Below are positions 1-8,853 of a DNA stretch of 64,000 nt, piece by piece. The first letter of the stretch is position 1. The number at the start of each line of letters is the position of its first letter. The translations under genes and the position numbers were made by a program. This DNA is from Acinetobacter tianfuensis. Lineage in GTDB: Bacteria > Pseudomonadota > Gammaproteobacteria > Pseudomonadales > Moraxellaceae. Location: the NCBI RefSeq assembly GCF_003611465.1, contig NZ_RAXV01000001.1, positions 124,001-188,000 of the forward strand, written 5' to 3'. The notes beneath the pieces are model-generated. The model ran no database searches. It was not told the origin of the DNA and was given only the letters and a program-made list of their open reading frames with translations.

Positions 1-777
<777 letters not shown>

Positions 778-792
778 CTATCTAATTATTAA

Positions 793-819
793 TAAAAAAG
801 CTGCTTCGGCAGTTTTTTT
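793..819 (+). terminator. Rho-independent terminator after the flavin reductase
   Basis: A-rich stem with GCTGC pairing to GCAG around a UUCG-type loop, followed by a run of seven T. It begins 16 bases after the stop codon. Confidence 0.8.
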
Positions 820-865
820 ATTTCAATGAACCCAAGGCAAAACACTTTCCAATAAGCTGATTGTT

Positions 866-879
866 ATTAATATATTAAT
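866..879. promoter_or_regulatory. Palindromic operator ATTAATATATTAAT, copy 1
   Basis: Perfect 14-base palindrome, 22 bases before the ATG of the FAD-dehydrogenase remnant. The same core occurs at 2655-2668, 3129-3140 and 4854-4867. Binding by the HpaR-like MarR protein encoded at 3152-3577 is inferred from the site lying just before that gene's own start. Confidence 0.6.
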
Positions 880-901
880 TAAAAACCCTTGAGTAGCGTT
901 T

Positions 902-1063
902 ATGTACCAAAGCTGCAGGAGTGGACGTGGAAAAAATATCGAATGTGATGTGCTGGTGGTAGATTTAGGCGCATCAGGCATGGCATCCGCAATAACTGCT
1001 AAATTATTGGATTTAAATGTGGCGGTTATTTGGCAGTGTAAGCCTGTTTCAATTGATTGCTGA
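902..1063 (+). pseudogene. N-terminal remnant of an FAD-dependent dehydrogenase
   Basis: A 53-codon frame begins at ATG 902 and reads CDVLVVDLGASGMASAITAK before a TGA. This is the Rossmann beta-alpha-beta start of FAD dehydrogenases of the 3-ketosteroid dehydrogenase/fumarate reductase flavoprotein group, which are normally about 500-580 residues. The usual GxGxxG has become DLGASG, and no further dehydrogenase sequence follows. The rest of the gene has been lost. An operator-like palindrome is still present in front of it. Confidence 0.6.
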
Positions 1064-1111
1064 TCTGTTTGGCATAGTGCATTGATTGATTTTAAAATTA
1101 TAGGAGCTAGG

Positions 1112-1849
1112 ATGGCTGGTCAACAACGCGGAATTCAAACAGTTGAATTAGCTGGTGAAATATTAAAGTTGGTATGTGCTTCAAAAAAGTCATTTTCCTT
1201 GAGTGAAATTGCAGCAATGCTTAATCTTGCTTCCGGTTCTGCTTATAAATATTTAGTGAGTTTGCAGCGTACGGGACTGCTTAAACGAAATGAAAGCACT
1301 TTAGAGTTTGAAGCAGGCTCACTGAGCCTGCGGTTAGGCCTATCTAAAATTAACCGCGACGGCATAGTGGTACAGTCACGTCAGGCTTTAGCTCAAATTG
1401 CAGAAAAATATGAGGTGAATGTCTTTAGCTCTTTATGGTCGAATATAAATGGCCCTACCGTCGTATTTTACCGTGAGTTTTCTAGTTTTTTTAACCTCGG
1501 TTTCCGTTTGGGGGAAAATTTAGCGCTGAGTACGGCAACAGGACGTTTGTTTGCAGCATACCATGCTGAAAATCTTGCACAGGCCATATTGCTAAAACCT
1601 TATGCCGATGCGCAGCAATTCAGTGATGCCCGTTTTTTACATGATTTAAATCGCATTCGCCAGCAAGGCTATTCTGTATTAATCGATACGCCTGATATCT
1701 GCAGTTATGCTGTTCCAGTTTTCAATCATGATAATCAAATGGTATTGGCCATGACTGTATTTGCAGAAACTCAAAGTGTTGATGCAGATAAAATCTCAAT
1801 GATTTTAGAGGATTTAACGGCAATTGCTGGCGTACTGAAGGGGATGTGA
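1112..1849 (+). CDS. IclR-family transcriptional regulator (first of tandem pair)
   Basis: 245 residues from ATG 1112. An N-terminal winged helix-turn-helix (about residues 10-65, with FSLSEIAAMLNLASGSAYKYL as the recognition region) is followed by an IclR effector-binding domain, recognisable by LALSTATGRLFAAY and by the C-terminal SYAVPVFNHDNQMVLAMTVF. The start is chosen because AGGAG lies six bases upstream; a TTG at 1082 would add ten residues without a better ribosome site. The stop codon is one base before the next gene, a second IclR protein, so both are probably co-transcribed. IclR proteins control aromatic and small-acid catabolic genes. The target genes here seem to have been lost, since decayed gene pieces flank the pair. 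Confidence 0.85.
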   Translation: MAGQQRGIQTVELAGEILKLVCASKKSFSLSEIAAMLNLASGSAYKYLVSLQRTGLLKRNESTLEFEAGSLSLRLGLSKINRDGIVVQSRQALAQIAEKYEVNVFSSLWSNINGPTVVFYREFSSFFNLGFRLGENLALSTATGRLFAAYHAENLAQAILLKPYADAQQFSDARFLHDLNRIRQQGYSVLIDTPDICSYAVPVFNHDNQMVLAMTVFAETQSVDADKISMILEDLTAIAGVLKGM

Positions 1850-1850
1850 G

Positions 1851-2618
1851 GTGGAAAATCTAAATCAAAATGCGGGTATTCAGAGTATTGATTATACTGC
1901 GCAAATATTGGAACTTTTTTGTCAGCAGCGGACAAGGTTAAGCCTGAAAAAAATTGCACAGCAATTAAATGAAAGCCCTGCAAAAATTTTCCGTTATTTG
2001 GTCAGCCTAACGCGAATAGGTTTATTGCAAAAAACAGCAAATCATGAATATGAAGTTGGGGATTTAGCTTTAGATTTATCATTCAAAGCTTTAAACCGAT
2101 TAGATCCTATAGAAGAAGCAAGCCAGACAGCGCGAAGAATTTACCATGAAACCGGTTATGGCGCTGCGGTAAGCATTTGGGGATCGTTGGGTCCAACCGT
2201 GATCAGAACTTATGAGCCTGCGAGTATATATTCACAAATTCATGCGGGTTCAGTGATGTCGCTGGTCAATAGTTCAATAGGCAATACTTTTGCCAAGTTT
2301 TTACCGGAGCATGTTTTAAAGCAAGCTTTAGAGATAGATGCAATCCGGTATTCAGGACAAAAACTCAGTCTTAAAGATCGTGCGGATTTTATACAGCAGA
2401 TACAAGCGCGGCAGGACATTTTGTTAACGCTGATGGACAATCAGCCAAGCTGCGGTTTAAGTTCGATCAGCATGCCCGTATTCAGTATTTCTGAAGAAAT
2501 ACAATTTGTCATTACGCTTTTCCATCATCGTGAAACCTTGCTGCGGCAGCAGGAGCAATTAAAAAATTATGTGTCTGAACAAATACTGATCTTATCCAAA
2601 AATATTGGTCTTAAATAA
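1851..2618 (+). CDS. IclR-family transcriptional regulator (second of tandem pair)
   Basis: 255 residues from a GTG start one base after the previous stop, so translation is probably coupled. The N-terminal winged helix (about residues 10-70, with LSLKKIAQQLNESPAKIFRYL) is followed by an IclR effector domain with SSIGNTFAKFLP and SSISMPVFSISEEIQFVITLF. It is clearly diverged from the upstream paralogue (they share the DYTAQILELF/VELAGEILKLV opening and general layout), so the duplication is old. Neither gene contains a frameshift or internal stop. Confidence 0.85.
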   Translation: MENLNQNAGIQSIDYTAQILELFCQQRTRLSLKKIAQQLNESPAKIFRYLVSLTRIGLLQKTANHEYEVGDLALDLSFKALNRLDPIEEASQTARRIYHETGYGAAVSIWGSLGPTVIRTYEPASIYSQIHAGSVMSLVNSSIGNTFAKFLPEHVLKQALEIDAIRYSGQKLSLKDRADFIQQIQARQDILLTLMDNQPSCGLSSISMPVFSISEEIQFVITLFHHRETLLRQQEQLKNYVSEQILILSKNIGLK

Positions 2619-2654
2619 TTGTGCAAAAATAAGAAAGTGTCTTAATTTATATTG

Positions 2655-2668
2655 ATTAATATATTAAT
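2655..2668. promoter_or_regulatory. Palindromic operator ATTAATATATTAAT, copy 2
   Basis: Identical 14-base palindrome to the one at 866-879. It ends 12 bases before the open frame of the outer-membrane-protein remnant. No intact gene is now downstream of it until the MarR regulator. Confidence 0.6.
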
Positions 2669-2680
2669 TTTTTATTTGAG

Positions 2681-3087
2681 TTGTGGTATCAGTTGCCGAT
2701 TACAGCCAGTGCGGGTATTTCACGGCAAGATAAAACACGAGATAATTTTGTCGTGAATGCGGGCTATTTTTACAGTGTGAATCCGTTGGATTTGATACAT
2801 GATTTGAATTATTTCAGCACGGATGATGCAACGGGTATTCGGCAATTTATCTGGTTGGAATATGGACAACTCGCAGAGCCGAAATCCATATTACACCAAA
2901 CGCTTTATTTATGACCGAATATTTAGATAATAAGCATTGAGAGCGTAATTTACAGCTGGCATATAAAATTCCAGCTGGGCTTGCCAAAGAAATGGATATC
3001 AAGCTTCGGCAGGCCACTCATCGGGCGGCTAAAGACTATCGTTATAATGATATAGATGAATTGAGAGTCATCATCGGGTACCCATGA
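2681..3087 (+). pseudogene. Outer-membrane protein remnant with OprD-type C-terminus
   Basis: Two broken pieces. The first (2681-2914) reads YQLPITASAGISRQDKTRD and on to GIRQFIWLEYGQLAEP, alternating residues that suit beta-barrel strands, but I cannot place it in a family. The second (2941-3087, frame shifted) reads ERNLQLAYKIPAGLAKEMD and then IKLRQATHRAAKDYRYNDID ending in ELRVIIGYP. This matches the C-terminal strands of OprD-family porins, where a conserved Arg-rich strand is followed by a DE-R-(L/V)I-Y strand. The two pieces need not come from one gene. A porin in an aromatic catabolic locus would bring the substrate across the outer membrane; here it is dead. Confidence 0.55.
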
Positions 3088-3120
3088 TCATTTTAATTTT
3101 ATGAAAAATTGGTAGAATAG

Positions 3121-3140
3121 TTAATATGTTAATATATTAG
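3121..3140. promoter_or_regulatory. Palindromic operator, copy 3, directly before the MarR gene
   Basis: TTAATATGTTAATATATTAG contains the TTAATATATTA core (3129-3139) plus an overlapping imperfect half to the left. It ends 11 bases before ATG 3152, so a protein bound here would cover the promoter or start of the regulator gene, as expected for autorepression by a MarR protein. Confidence 0.65.
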
Positions 3141-3151
3141 CCCTTTGCCAT

Positions 3152-3577
3152 ATGAAAAACATTAGACCATCATTAACGCTTGCTCTTTTAGAAGCCCGTG
3201 AAGCGTTAATGACACATTTTAGACCTGAACTCAATGAGATCGGCTTAACAGAACAGCAATGGCGTATTATCCGCACTTTGGCGCAGTATCAAGAGTTGGA
3301 CAGCACCAGTCTGGCAGAGAAAGCTTGTATTTTGAAGCCGAGCTTAACAGGTATTATTAACCGTATGTTAGAGACAGGATTAATTGTGCGCCGCCGCTCC
3401 GACACGGATCAACGCTTTTCATTTATTTCATTGAGTGAAGAAGGCCAAAATACGTTCAGTGTTATGCGAGGCCGTATGGAGGCGCGTTATCAGCATATTC
3501 AAGATCGTTTTGGTGAGGAAAAAATGCAGCAGCTGATGGTGCTGTTAAAAGAGATCCAAACCTTAAAACAAGATTGA
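3152..3577 (+). CDS. hpaR: HpaR-like MarR-family regulator of homoprotocatechuate/4-hydroxyphenylacetate catabolism
   Basis: 141 residues, normal length for HpaR. The opening RPSLTLALLEAREALMTHFR, the winged helix LTEQQWRIIRTLAQYQELDS, the DNA-reading helix ILKPSLTGIINRMLETGLI and the wing RRRSDTDQRFSFISLSEEG are characteristic of HpaR/HpcR proteins. These repress 4-hydroxyphenylacetate genes and are released by the aromatic substrate. There is no obvious Shine-Dalgarno sequence; an AT palindrome lies immediately upstream. The nearby flavin reductase supports the assignment. Probable targets, from shared palindromes, are its own promoter and the convergent MFS gene. Confidence 0.8.
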   Translation: MKNIRPSLTLALLEAREALMTHFRPELNEIGLTEQQWRIIRTLAQYQELDSTSLAEKACILKPSLTGIINRMLETGLIVRRRSDTDQRFSFISLSEEGQNTFSVMRGRMEARYQHIQDRFGEEKMQQLMVLLKEIQTLKQD

Positions 3578-3597
3578 TGGCATATTTTGAGAGCCCA

Positions 3598-3627
3598 GAA
3601 GCGCTTAAACATTTAGGCGCTTTTTTT
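3598..3627. terminator. Terminator between hpaR-like gene and convergent MFS gene
   Basis: AAGCGC pairs with GCGCTT, followed by seven T on the plus strand. The hairpin overlaps the last codons of the MFS gene on the other strand and can serve the plus-strand gene. Confidence 0.7.
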
Positions 3628-4836
3628 ATTTGAGAGCAGTTTGGGGTAAATTTTTAGCCAATGATAAACGGTATACGTGCATAGGCAGACTGCAAAAATC
3701 AGCATGACATTTGATGGCGCAATCAGGCTGGCCAATAAGCCGGCAAACAGCCCGCCCAAAGCATCAAAACCAAAGCGTGTAGAGGTGTAAATAGAGACCA
3801 CACGGCCACGGAAAGATTCGGGCGTTTCTTGCTGTAAAATTATATTGGTTGAAATATTTGTGGTTGAAATGCCGAAACCTAATAAAAACATGGCAATAAG
3901 AAAAGCAGTATAGCCATGACCTACGGCCAGCAAGAGCAGGCCAATGGCACAAGCCAATATATTCAATAAAATTTTACGGTGAACTTGCTGAAAACTTTTT
4001 TGGCCTGCCAAAAGCATAGAAGAAATGAGAGATCCAATACCAGCTGCCCCCCAAAGAATACCTAAGGTTTTTTCATCACCTTGTAAAATATCTTTCGCAT
4101 ATACGGGCAGCAGAGCAACATAACTGGAAGCGGTAATATTTAAAATCACCACGGTAATCATGAGATATTTAAACGTTTCATGCTGATAAACATAATCAAA
4201 GCCTTCGCGCATGACACTTTTCATTTTGCCTGTGACGATAGTAGATTGAACATTTTTCATCAGCAGTACGCCAAGCGCTAAACTTAGGTATGACATTGCA
4301 TTTAAATAAAAGCAATTTTCAGGACCGATAAGCGCAATCAGCAAGCCGGCAATGGGCGGGCCAATAAAACGTGAAGCATTAAAAATCATTGCATTTAATG
4401 CAAGCGCATTCGGCAGCGCTTTTTTATCATCAATAATCAGGCTGAGTAAGGACTGGCGAAGCGGAGTATCTATAGCGCTCAGAATGCCCAGCAAGAGAGA
4501 TAAGCCAATTAGGATTGCAGAATTAAGCAGCTGAAAATGGTAAAACACACCTAAAGCAATTGCTTGGATAAATAATAAAAACTGAATGACGATCAGTGTT
4601 TTGCGTTTATCAACTTTATCGATCCATGCTCCTGCAATCGGACTGACGAGGAGCTGGGGAATGAGCGCGCAGAATCCGACAATACCAAGTAAGGCAGTAG
4701 AATGGGTCAGTTCATAAATGATCCAAGCCAAAGTGACCTGCTGAATCCATGTTCCTAAAGTAGATAATGAATGCCCAATAAAATAGTTGCGGAAATTGGG
4801 ATAAATTAGAGAATGGAACAGGGTGCTTACAGCCAC
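3613..4836 (-). CDS. MFS transporter, EntS-like (MFS_3) exporter
   Basis: 407 residues with about 12 predicted membrane helices. The loop motif GAWIDKVDKRKTLI between helices 2 and 3 is the MFS signature, and TPLRQSLLSLII with NASRFIGPPIAGLLI is typical of the EntS/MFS_3 group of proton-driven exporters. The gene converges on the HpaR-like gene, and an operator-like palindrome sits 18 bases before its start, so it may be induced together with aromatic catabolism and export an aromatic compound or intermediate. The substrate is not known. Confidence 0.8.
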   Translation of the reverse strand: MAVSTLFHSLIYPNFRNYFIGHSLSTLGTWIQQVTLAWIIYELTHSTALLGIVGFCALIPQLLVSPIAGAWIDKVDKRKTLIVIQFLLFIQAIALGVFYHFQLLNSAILIGLSLLLGILSAIDTPLRQSLLSLIIDDKKALPNALALNAMIFNASRFIGPPIAGLLIALIGPENCFYLNAMSYLSLALGVLLMKNVQSTIVTGKMKSVMREGFDYVYQHETFKYLMITVVILNITASSYVALLPVYAKDILQGDEKTLGILWGAAGIGSLISSMLLAGQKSFQQVHRKILLNILACAIGLLLLAVGHGYTAFLIAMFLLGFGISTTNISTNIILQQETPESFRGRVVSIYTSTRFGFDALGGLFAGLLASLIAPSNVMLIFAVCLCTYTVYHWLKIYPKLLSNKKSA

Positions 4837-4853
4837 AGCAAAGTCTGCTTTTA

Positions 4854-4867
4854 ATTAATATATTAAC
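4854..4867. promoter_or_regulatory. Palindromic operator, copy 4, before the MFS gene
   Basis: ATTAATATATTAAC, with a perfect 12-base core TTAATATATTAA at 4855-4866, begins 18 bases before the MFS start on the minus strand. It is the fourth copy within 4 kb. Confidence 0.6.
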
Positions 4868-4986
4868 TACATTCTAAGCGATAGAGCGCTGAATATACAA
4901 CTGCTGGCTTGCATATGCTGATGGATTGATTTAAAGGAAAATGGCGGGTATGAAAAAATACTAAGACATATATTTTGTTGGGGGGG

Positions 4987-5015
4987 GAAACTATGACGGT
5001 CTAGGCCATAGTTTC
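4987..5015 (-). terminator. Hairpin after the small Ala-rich gene
   Basis: Perfect nine-base stem GAAACTATG/CATAGTTTC starting ten bases after the small gene's stop. On the minus strand it is followed by C8 rather than T, so it is not a textbook terminator and may act as an RNA 3' end stabiliser. Confidence 0.45.
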
Positions 5016-5024
5016 AAAAGCAAA

Positions 5025-5192
5025 TTACTTCGCTTCAGAAGCAGCAGCTTCAGATGATGCAGGAGCTTCGGTTGCAATAGCTTCTGATGCAGGAGCAGCA
5101 GTGTCTGCAGCAGGCGCAGTTTGTTCAGCAGCGAAAGTTTGAGCCGCAGCAGTCATCACTAAGCCAGCAAACATTAATTGAGCTAATTTCAT
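5025..5192 (-). CDS. Small Ala-rich secreted protein, 55 residues
   Basis: ATG at 5192 with AGGAAA nine bases upstream (minus strand) and a TAA stop. Residues 1-22 (MKLAQLMFAGLVMTAAAQTFA then A) form a signal peptide with AxA-like cleavage. The mature part, about 33 residues, is made almost only of Ala, Ser, Thr, Glu and Pro, with repeated APA/APASE blocks and a final Lys. It is probably an unstructured periplasmic or surface peptide. The good ribosome site, signal peptide and 3' hairpin argue that it is a real gene. I do not recognise a named family. Confidence 0.7.
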   Translation of the reverse strand: MKLAQLMFAGLVMTAAAQTFAAEQTAPAADTAAPASEAIATEAPASSEAAASEAK

Positions 5193-5216
5193 AATCTATT
5201 TCCTTTATCATACAAG

Positions 5217-5232
5217 TGTACTAATCAGTACA
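5217..5232 (-). promoter_or_regulatory. Palindrome in promoter of the small Ala-rich gene
   Basis: TGTACT-N4-AGTACA, an inverted repeat 25 bases upstream of the start. A TATGAT-like -10 box (minus strand) lies just downstream of it, so a bound regulator would block or help polymerase. The regulator is unknown. Confidence 0.4.
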
Positions 5233-5616
5233 GTTTTGCAATATACGGATAAAGATGAAGTTTACTGTTAATTTGGGTGTGTTTTGTGTGTATTTGTGTT
5301 TTTGTTGAAATTATTTAAATAAAATACAATGGTTTACTTTTAAAGTTTTAAGATGTGGATTTAAGTTGCAATATTTAAAATGTGATACTTTTCACGTTTT
5401 TTAAAATTGCTTTAGACAGCGCGGGTTACGGTCCCTAATGTTTATATCAGCTATTAAAAGCTTAAATCTGAAATTAGCATTAAAAATTTTGACATTTTAT
5501 ATTCTTAGATTTGTTTAAAATGGAATGAGTGCTGAGTACAGCAGAACATCAAAATTTATGATTTTGGGGGCAGCAGAGATGTAAATAGCATTAGAAGTAC
5601 AATAAATTTTGAAGTA
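5233..5616. other. AT-rich intergenic region
   Basis: Between the small Ala-rich gene and tRNA-Arg. It is rich in A/T runs and has no open frame with a ribosome site and no clear hairpin. I see nothing functional beyond the upstream promoter region of the small gene. Confidence 0.5.
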
Positions 5617-5692
5617 TGGTGCGCTCTGCGGGACTCGAACCCACGCCGGTCGCTTAGGAGGCAACTGCTCTATCCAGTTAAGCTAAGAGCGC
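5617..5692 (-). tRNA. tRNA-Arg(CCU)
   Basis: Minus strand. The seven-base acceptor stem GCGCTCT/AGAGCGC, D arm, anticodon loop CTCCTAA (anticodon CCU, reads AGG), T arm with GGTTCGAGTCC and an encoded CCA end give a complete 76-base cloverleaf. Confidence 0.95.
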
Positions 5693-5770
5693 AATTGCGG
5701 CTAATGTACTCTAATTTTAGACAAAAAAAAAGTTACTGCCTAAACAATAACTTTTTCATTTGCATTTATT

Positions 5771-7123
5771 TTAAGCTTTTTTGTACAGCAGCTTAAATAA
5801 TATAAACATAAGCGTAATCCACACAGGAATCATAATCACAGCACCGCTTAGGCCTTGCGTCCACATGATGTAAAGTACAGTCGCAATAAATGCAAGAACT
5901 AAATAGTTGCTGGCTGGCGCCCAAAGTGCCGGGAATTTAGAAATAGCGCCTTCCGCTTTCATCGCTTTCATGAACTGTAAATGAGTCAGCGCAATCATTG
6001 CCCAGTTTAATACTAAAGCGCCAACTACGATGTAAATCAGGTTGCTTAAAGCATCTTCTGGCGCAACATAGTTCAGTACCACACAGCCAAAAATCAGCAC
6101 TGCAGAGAACAATACTGCAGGAATTGGAACGCCTTGCTTATTGGTTTTTTCAAAAATTTTAGGTGCATTGCCTTGTTTAGCCAGACCAAACAGCATGCGG
6201 CTGTTGGCATACATGCCGCTGTTATAAACAGAAAGGGCTGCAGTTAAAATAATAAAGTTAAGCAAATGCGCCGCCCAGCCAATACCCATTTGGCTGAAGA
6301 TCATGACAAATGGGCTCTTGTCTAAGCCGCCGAGTTCCAGTTGATTCCAAGGCACTAACGATAGCAAAATCGTTAGTGAGCCGACATAGAAAATCAGAAT
6401 ACGGAAAACGACTTGGTTGATGGCTTTAGGAATTGTTTTTTGCGGATTTTCTGCTTCTGCAGCAGCCATGCCGATCAGTTCGATGCCGCCGAAAGCAAAC
6501 ATCAAGAAAGCCAGCATGAAGAATAAGCCTTCAAAACCATGCGGGAAGAAGCCGCCATGTGTCCATAAGTTGCTGAATGATGCTGTAGAGTCGGCGCCAG
6601 CGGTCATCAGTAAGTAAATACCAAACAGAATCATGGAAACGACTGCTGTTACTTTAATAATAGACAGCCAAAATTCTGATTCGCCATAAAACTTAACATT
6701 GCCAAGGTTGACGAGTGTAATAATGACAAAGAACGTTAATACAGATGCCCATGCTGGAATATGAGGCCACCAATAATTAATGTATTTTGCAACTGCTGTT
6801 AACTCGGTCATGGCTACAAGAATATATAGAATCCAGTAGTTCCAGCCAGCTAGAAAGCCGGGGAATTTGCCCCAATACTTATTTGCAAAGTGACTAAATG
6901 AACCGGCAACAGGCTCATGCACAATCATTTCGCCTAATTGGCGCATAATTAAAAACGCAATTAAACCGCCAATTGCATAGCCCAAAATAATAGATGGACC
7001 GGCAGATTCAATCACATGTGCGGAACCTAAAAATAAGCCAGTACCAATTGCACCACCCATGGCAATCAATTGAATATGACGGTTTTTTAAGCCACGCTGA
7101 AGTTGAGAATTCTCTTTATTCAA
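5771..7123 (-). CDS. aroP: Aromatic amino acid permease AroP
   Basis: 450 residues, APC superfamily, 12 membrane helices. The opening RGLKNRHIQLIAMGGAIGTG, then EPVAGSFSHFANKYWG, AGWNYWILYILVAMTELTAV and AALSVYNSGMYANSRMLFGL, follow E. coli AroP/PheP almost residue by residue. It imports phenylalanine, tyrosine or tryptophan with protons across the inner membrane. Translation starts at TTG 7123; no ATG is available before the conserved region. Its position near a 4-hydroxyphenylacetate locus is consistent with aromatic amino acid use but may be coincidence. Confidence 0.88.
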   Translation of the reverse strand: MNKENSQLQRGLKNRHIQLIAMGGAIGTGLFLGSAHVIESAGPSIILGYAIGGLIAFLIMRQLGEMIVHEPVAGSFSHFANKYWGKFPGFLAGWNYWILYILVAMTELTAVAKYINYWWPHIPAWASVLTFFVIITLVNLGNVKFYGESEFWLSIIKVTAVVSMILFGIYLLMTAGADSTASFSNLWTHGGFFPHGFEGLFFMLAFLMFAFGGIELIGMAAAEAENPQKTIPKAINQVVFRILIFYVGSLTILLSLVPWNQLELGGLDKSPFVMIFSQMGIGWAAHLLNFIILTAALSVYNSGMYANSRMLFGLAKQGNAPKIFEKTNKQGVPIPAVLFSAVLIFGCVVLNYVAPEDALSNLIYIVVGALVLNWAMIALTHLQFMKAMKAEGAISKFPALWAPASNYLVLAFIATVLYIMWTQGLSGAVIMIPVWITLMFILFKLLYKKA

Positions 7124-7454
7124 GTTATTTCAGCCCGACAACGAATATGTGTTTCTGATTGTAAAGGATCGAAAGGAAATAGCCTAGTAGCTCAAAAATC
7201 ATGATTTTTTTTTATTTAATATATAAAAATATTTTTAATTTCTTTTGTAATTAAAAATAATATGAATCAACAGATTAGTTTTATCTAATCTATGTTTTTT
7301 TAATTAATTCAATGGATTTTAGGCATACAAGTGTTGTTTTTTTATACTAAAGTCATGTGATTGATAAAACATCAGTAAAAAAAGGTATTATCCCTATCGC
7401 TGAAATCAGTATATTTGATTTGAAACAATGATAATGACCAAGGATTCGATAAAA
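7124..7454. other. AT-rich region between divergent aroP and prpF
   Basis: About 330 bases that must hold the divergent promoters of aroP (left) and prpF (right). It is dominated by A/T tracts. I see no clear operator or hairpin. Confidence 0.5.
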
Positions 7455-8645
7455 ATGAGTTTTGCGCCCCAAATAAAAATTCCCGCTACTTATATGCGCG
7501 GCGGCACAAGCAAAGGCGTATTTTTTAAATTAGATGATTTGCCGCAGGGAGCACAGCAGCCTGGCCGCATCCGCGATCAAATTTTGCTGCGGGTCATTGG
7601 CAGCCCAGATCCATATGGCAAGCAAATTGACGGTATGGGCGGCGCAACTTCAAGTACCAGTAAAACAGTCATTTTGTCTAAGAGTACACAGCCTGAACAT
7701 GATGTCGACTATTTGTTTGGCCAAGTGTCTATTGATAAAGCATTTGTAGACTGGAGCGGCAACTGCGGCAATTTAACTGCAGCTGTAGGCGCATTTGCTA
7801 TTTCTAATGGTTTGGTTGACGATGCGCAGATCCCTGAAAATGGCCTCTGCACTGTACGTATCTGGCAGGCAAATATTCAAAAAACCATTATTGCGCACGT
7901 TCCCATGGCAAATGGACAAGTACAAGAGATGGGTGACTTTGAGCTGGACGGTGTAACTTTTCCGGCAGCTGAAGTTCAAATTGAGTTTTTAGATCCGGCA
8001 GATGATGGGGAAGATGGCGGTGCAATGTTCCCTACAGGCAATGTAGTTGACCAGTTTGAAGTTCCTGATATTGGCACATTTGATGCGACCTTTATTAATG
8101 CAGGAATTCCCACCATTTTTATTGAGGCAGACGCGTTGGGCTATAAAGGCACAGAGCTGCAAGATGATATTAACAGTGATGCTCAAGCATTGGCTCGATT
8201 TGAAAAAATCCGCGCTTATGGCGCAAAGTTTATGGGCTTGATTCAGGATGTATCCGAATCTGCACAGCGCCAGCATACCCCGAAAATTGCATTTGTTTCT
8301 GCACCGCAAAGCTACACCGCCTCCAGCGGTAAAGAAATTGGTAATGCTGATACCGATTTGCTGGTGCGCGCTTTGTCTATGGGTAAGCTTCACCATGCTA
8401 TGATGGGAACAGCAGCAGTTGCCATTGGCACTGCAGCGGCAATTCCAGGCACTCTAGTGAATTTGGCCGCTGGCGGCGGTGAACGTGAGGCTGTACGTTT
8501 TGGACATCCGTCTGGGACATTGCGCGTGGGTGCTCAGGCTGTACAAGAAAATGGCCAATGGATTGTAAAAAAAGCGGTGATGAGCCGCAGCGCCCGCGTA
8601 CTGATGGAAGGATGGGTTCGCGTACCTGCCGATACACTGCAGTAA
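7455..8645 (+). CDS. prpF: 2-methylaconitate cis-trans isomerase PrpF
   Basis: 396 residues from ATG 7455, which has AGGA ten bases upstream; an ATG at 7428 would add nine residues. The sequence opens with IPATYMRGGTSKGVFF, the PrpF signature. It keeps the catalytic Lys in SSTSKTVIL and Cys in DWSGNCGNLTAAVGAFA, and ends with the RVLMEGWVRVP motif. PrpF isomerises the 2-methylaconitate made by AcnD in the methylcitrate route of propionate use. Usually it lies beside prpC and acnD; here it stands alone between aroP and a GGDEF gene, so it may be a paralogue acting on another aconitate-like acid. Confidence 0.85.
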   Translation: MSFAPQIKIPATYMRGGTSKGVFFKLDDLPQGAQQPGRIRDQILLRVIGSPDPYGKQIDGMGGATSSTSKTVILSKSTQPEHDVDYLFGQVSIDKAFVDWSGNCGNLTAAVGAFAISNGLVDDAQIPENGLCTVRIWQANIQKTIIAHVPMANGQVQEMGDFELDGVTFPAAEVQIEFLDPADDGEDGGAMFPTGNVVDQFEVPDIGTFDATFINAGIPTIFIEADALGYKGTELQDDINSDAQALARFEKIRAYGAKFMGLIQDVSESAQRQHTPKIAFVSAPQSYTASSGKEIGNADTDLLVRALSMGKLHHAMMGTAAVAIGTAAAIPGTLVNLAAGGGEREAVRFGHPSGTLRVGAQAVQENGQWIVKKAVMSRSARVLMEGWVRVPADTLQ

Positions 8646-8657
8646 ATTCAGTTCCAT

Positions 8658-8690
8658 CAAAAAAGCCTCTTCATCTGAAGGGGCTTTTTT
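8658..8690 (+). terminator. Rho-independent terminator after prpF
   Basis: AAAAGCCTCTTC-ATCT-GAAGGGGCTTTT with a six-T tail, 13 bases past the stop. Confidence 0.9.
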
Positions 8691-8853
8691 ATGGGTTGGA
8701 ATTTATATGTGTAAAAAAGATAAGTAATCCTAAAAATAATATATATTAAAATATAATAAGGACTGCAGTTATTATTAGAAGTGTTGTGTGATAATTGAAT
8801 ATTAATATTTGATAGCATTTCGCGAAGCTTCATCCTGAAAAAAGTGGCTGATT

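Noticed and set aside
4980..4987. G8 tract as a phase-variation switch
   Set aside because: It lies outside any coding frame, after the hairpin of the small gene, and not between promoter boxes.
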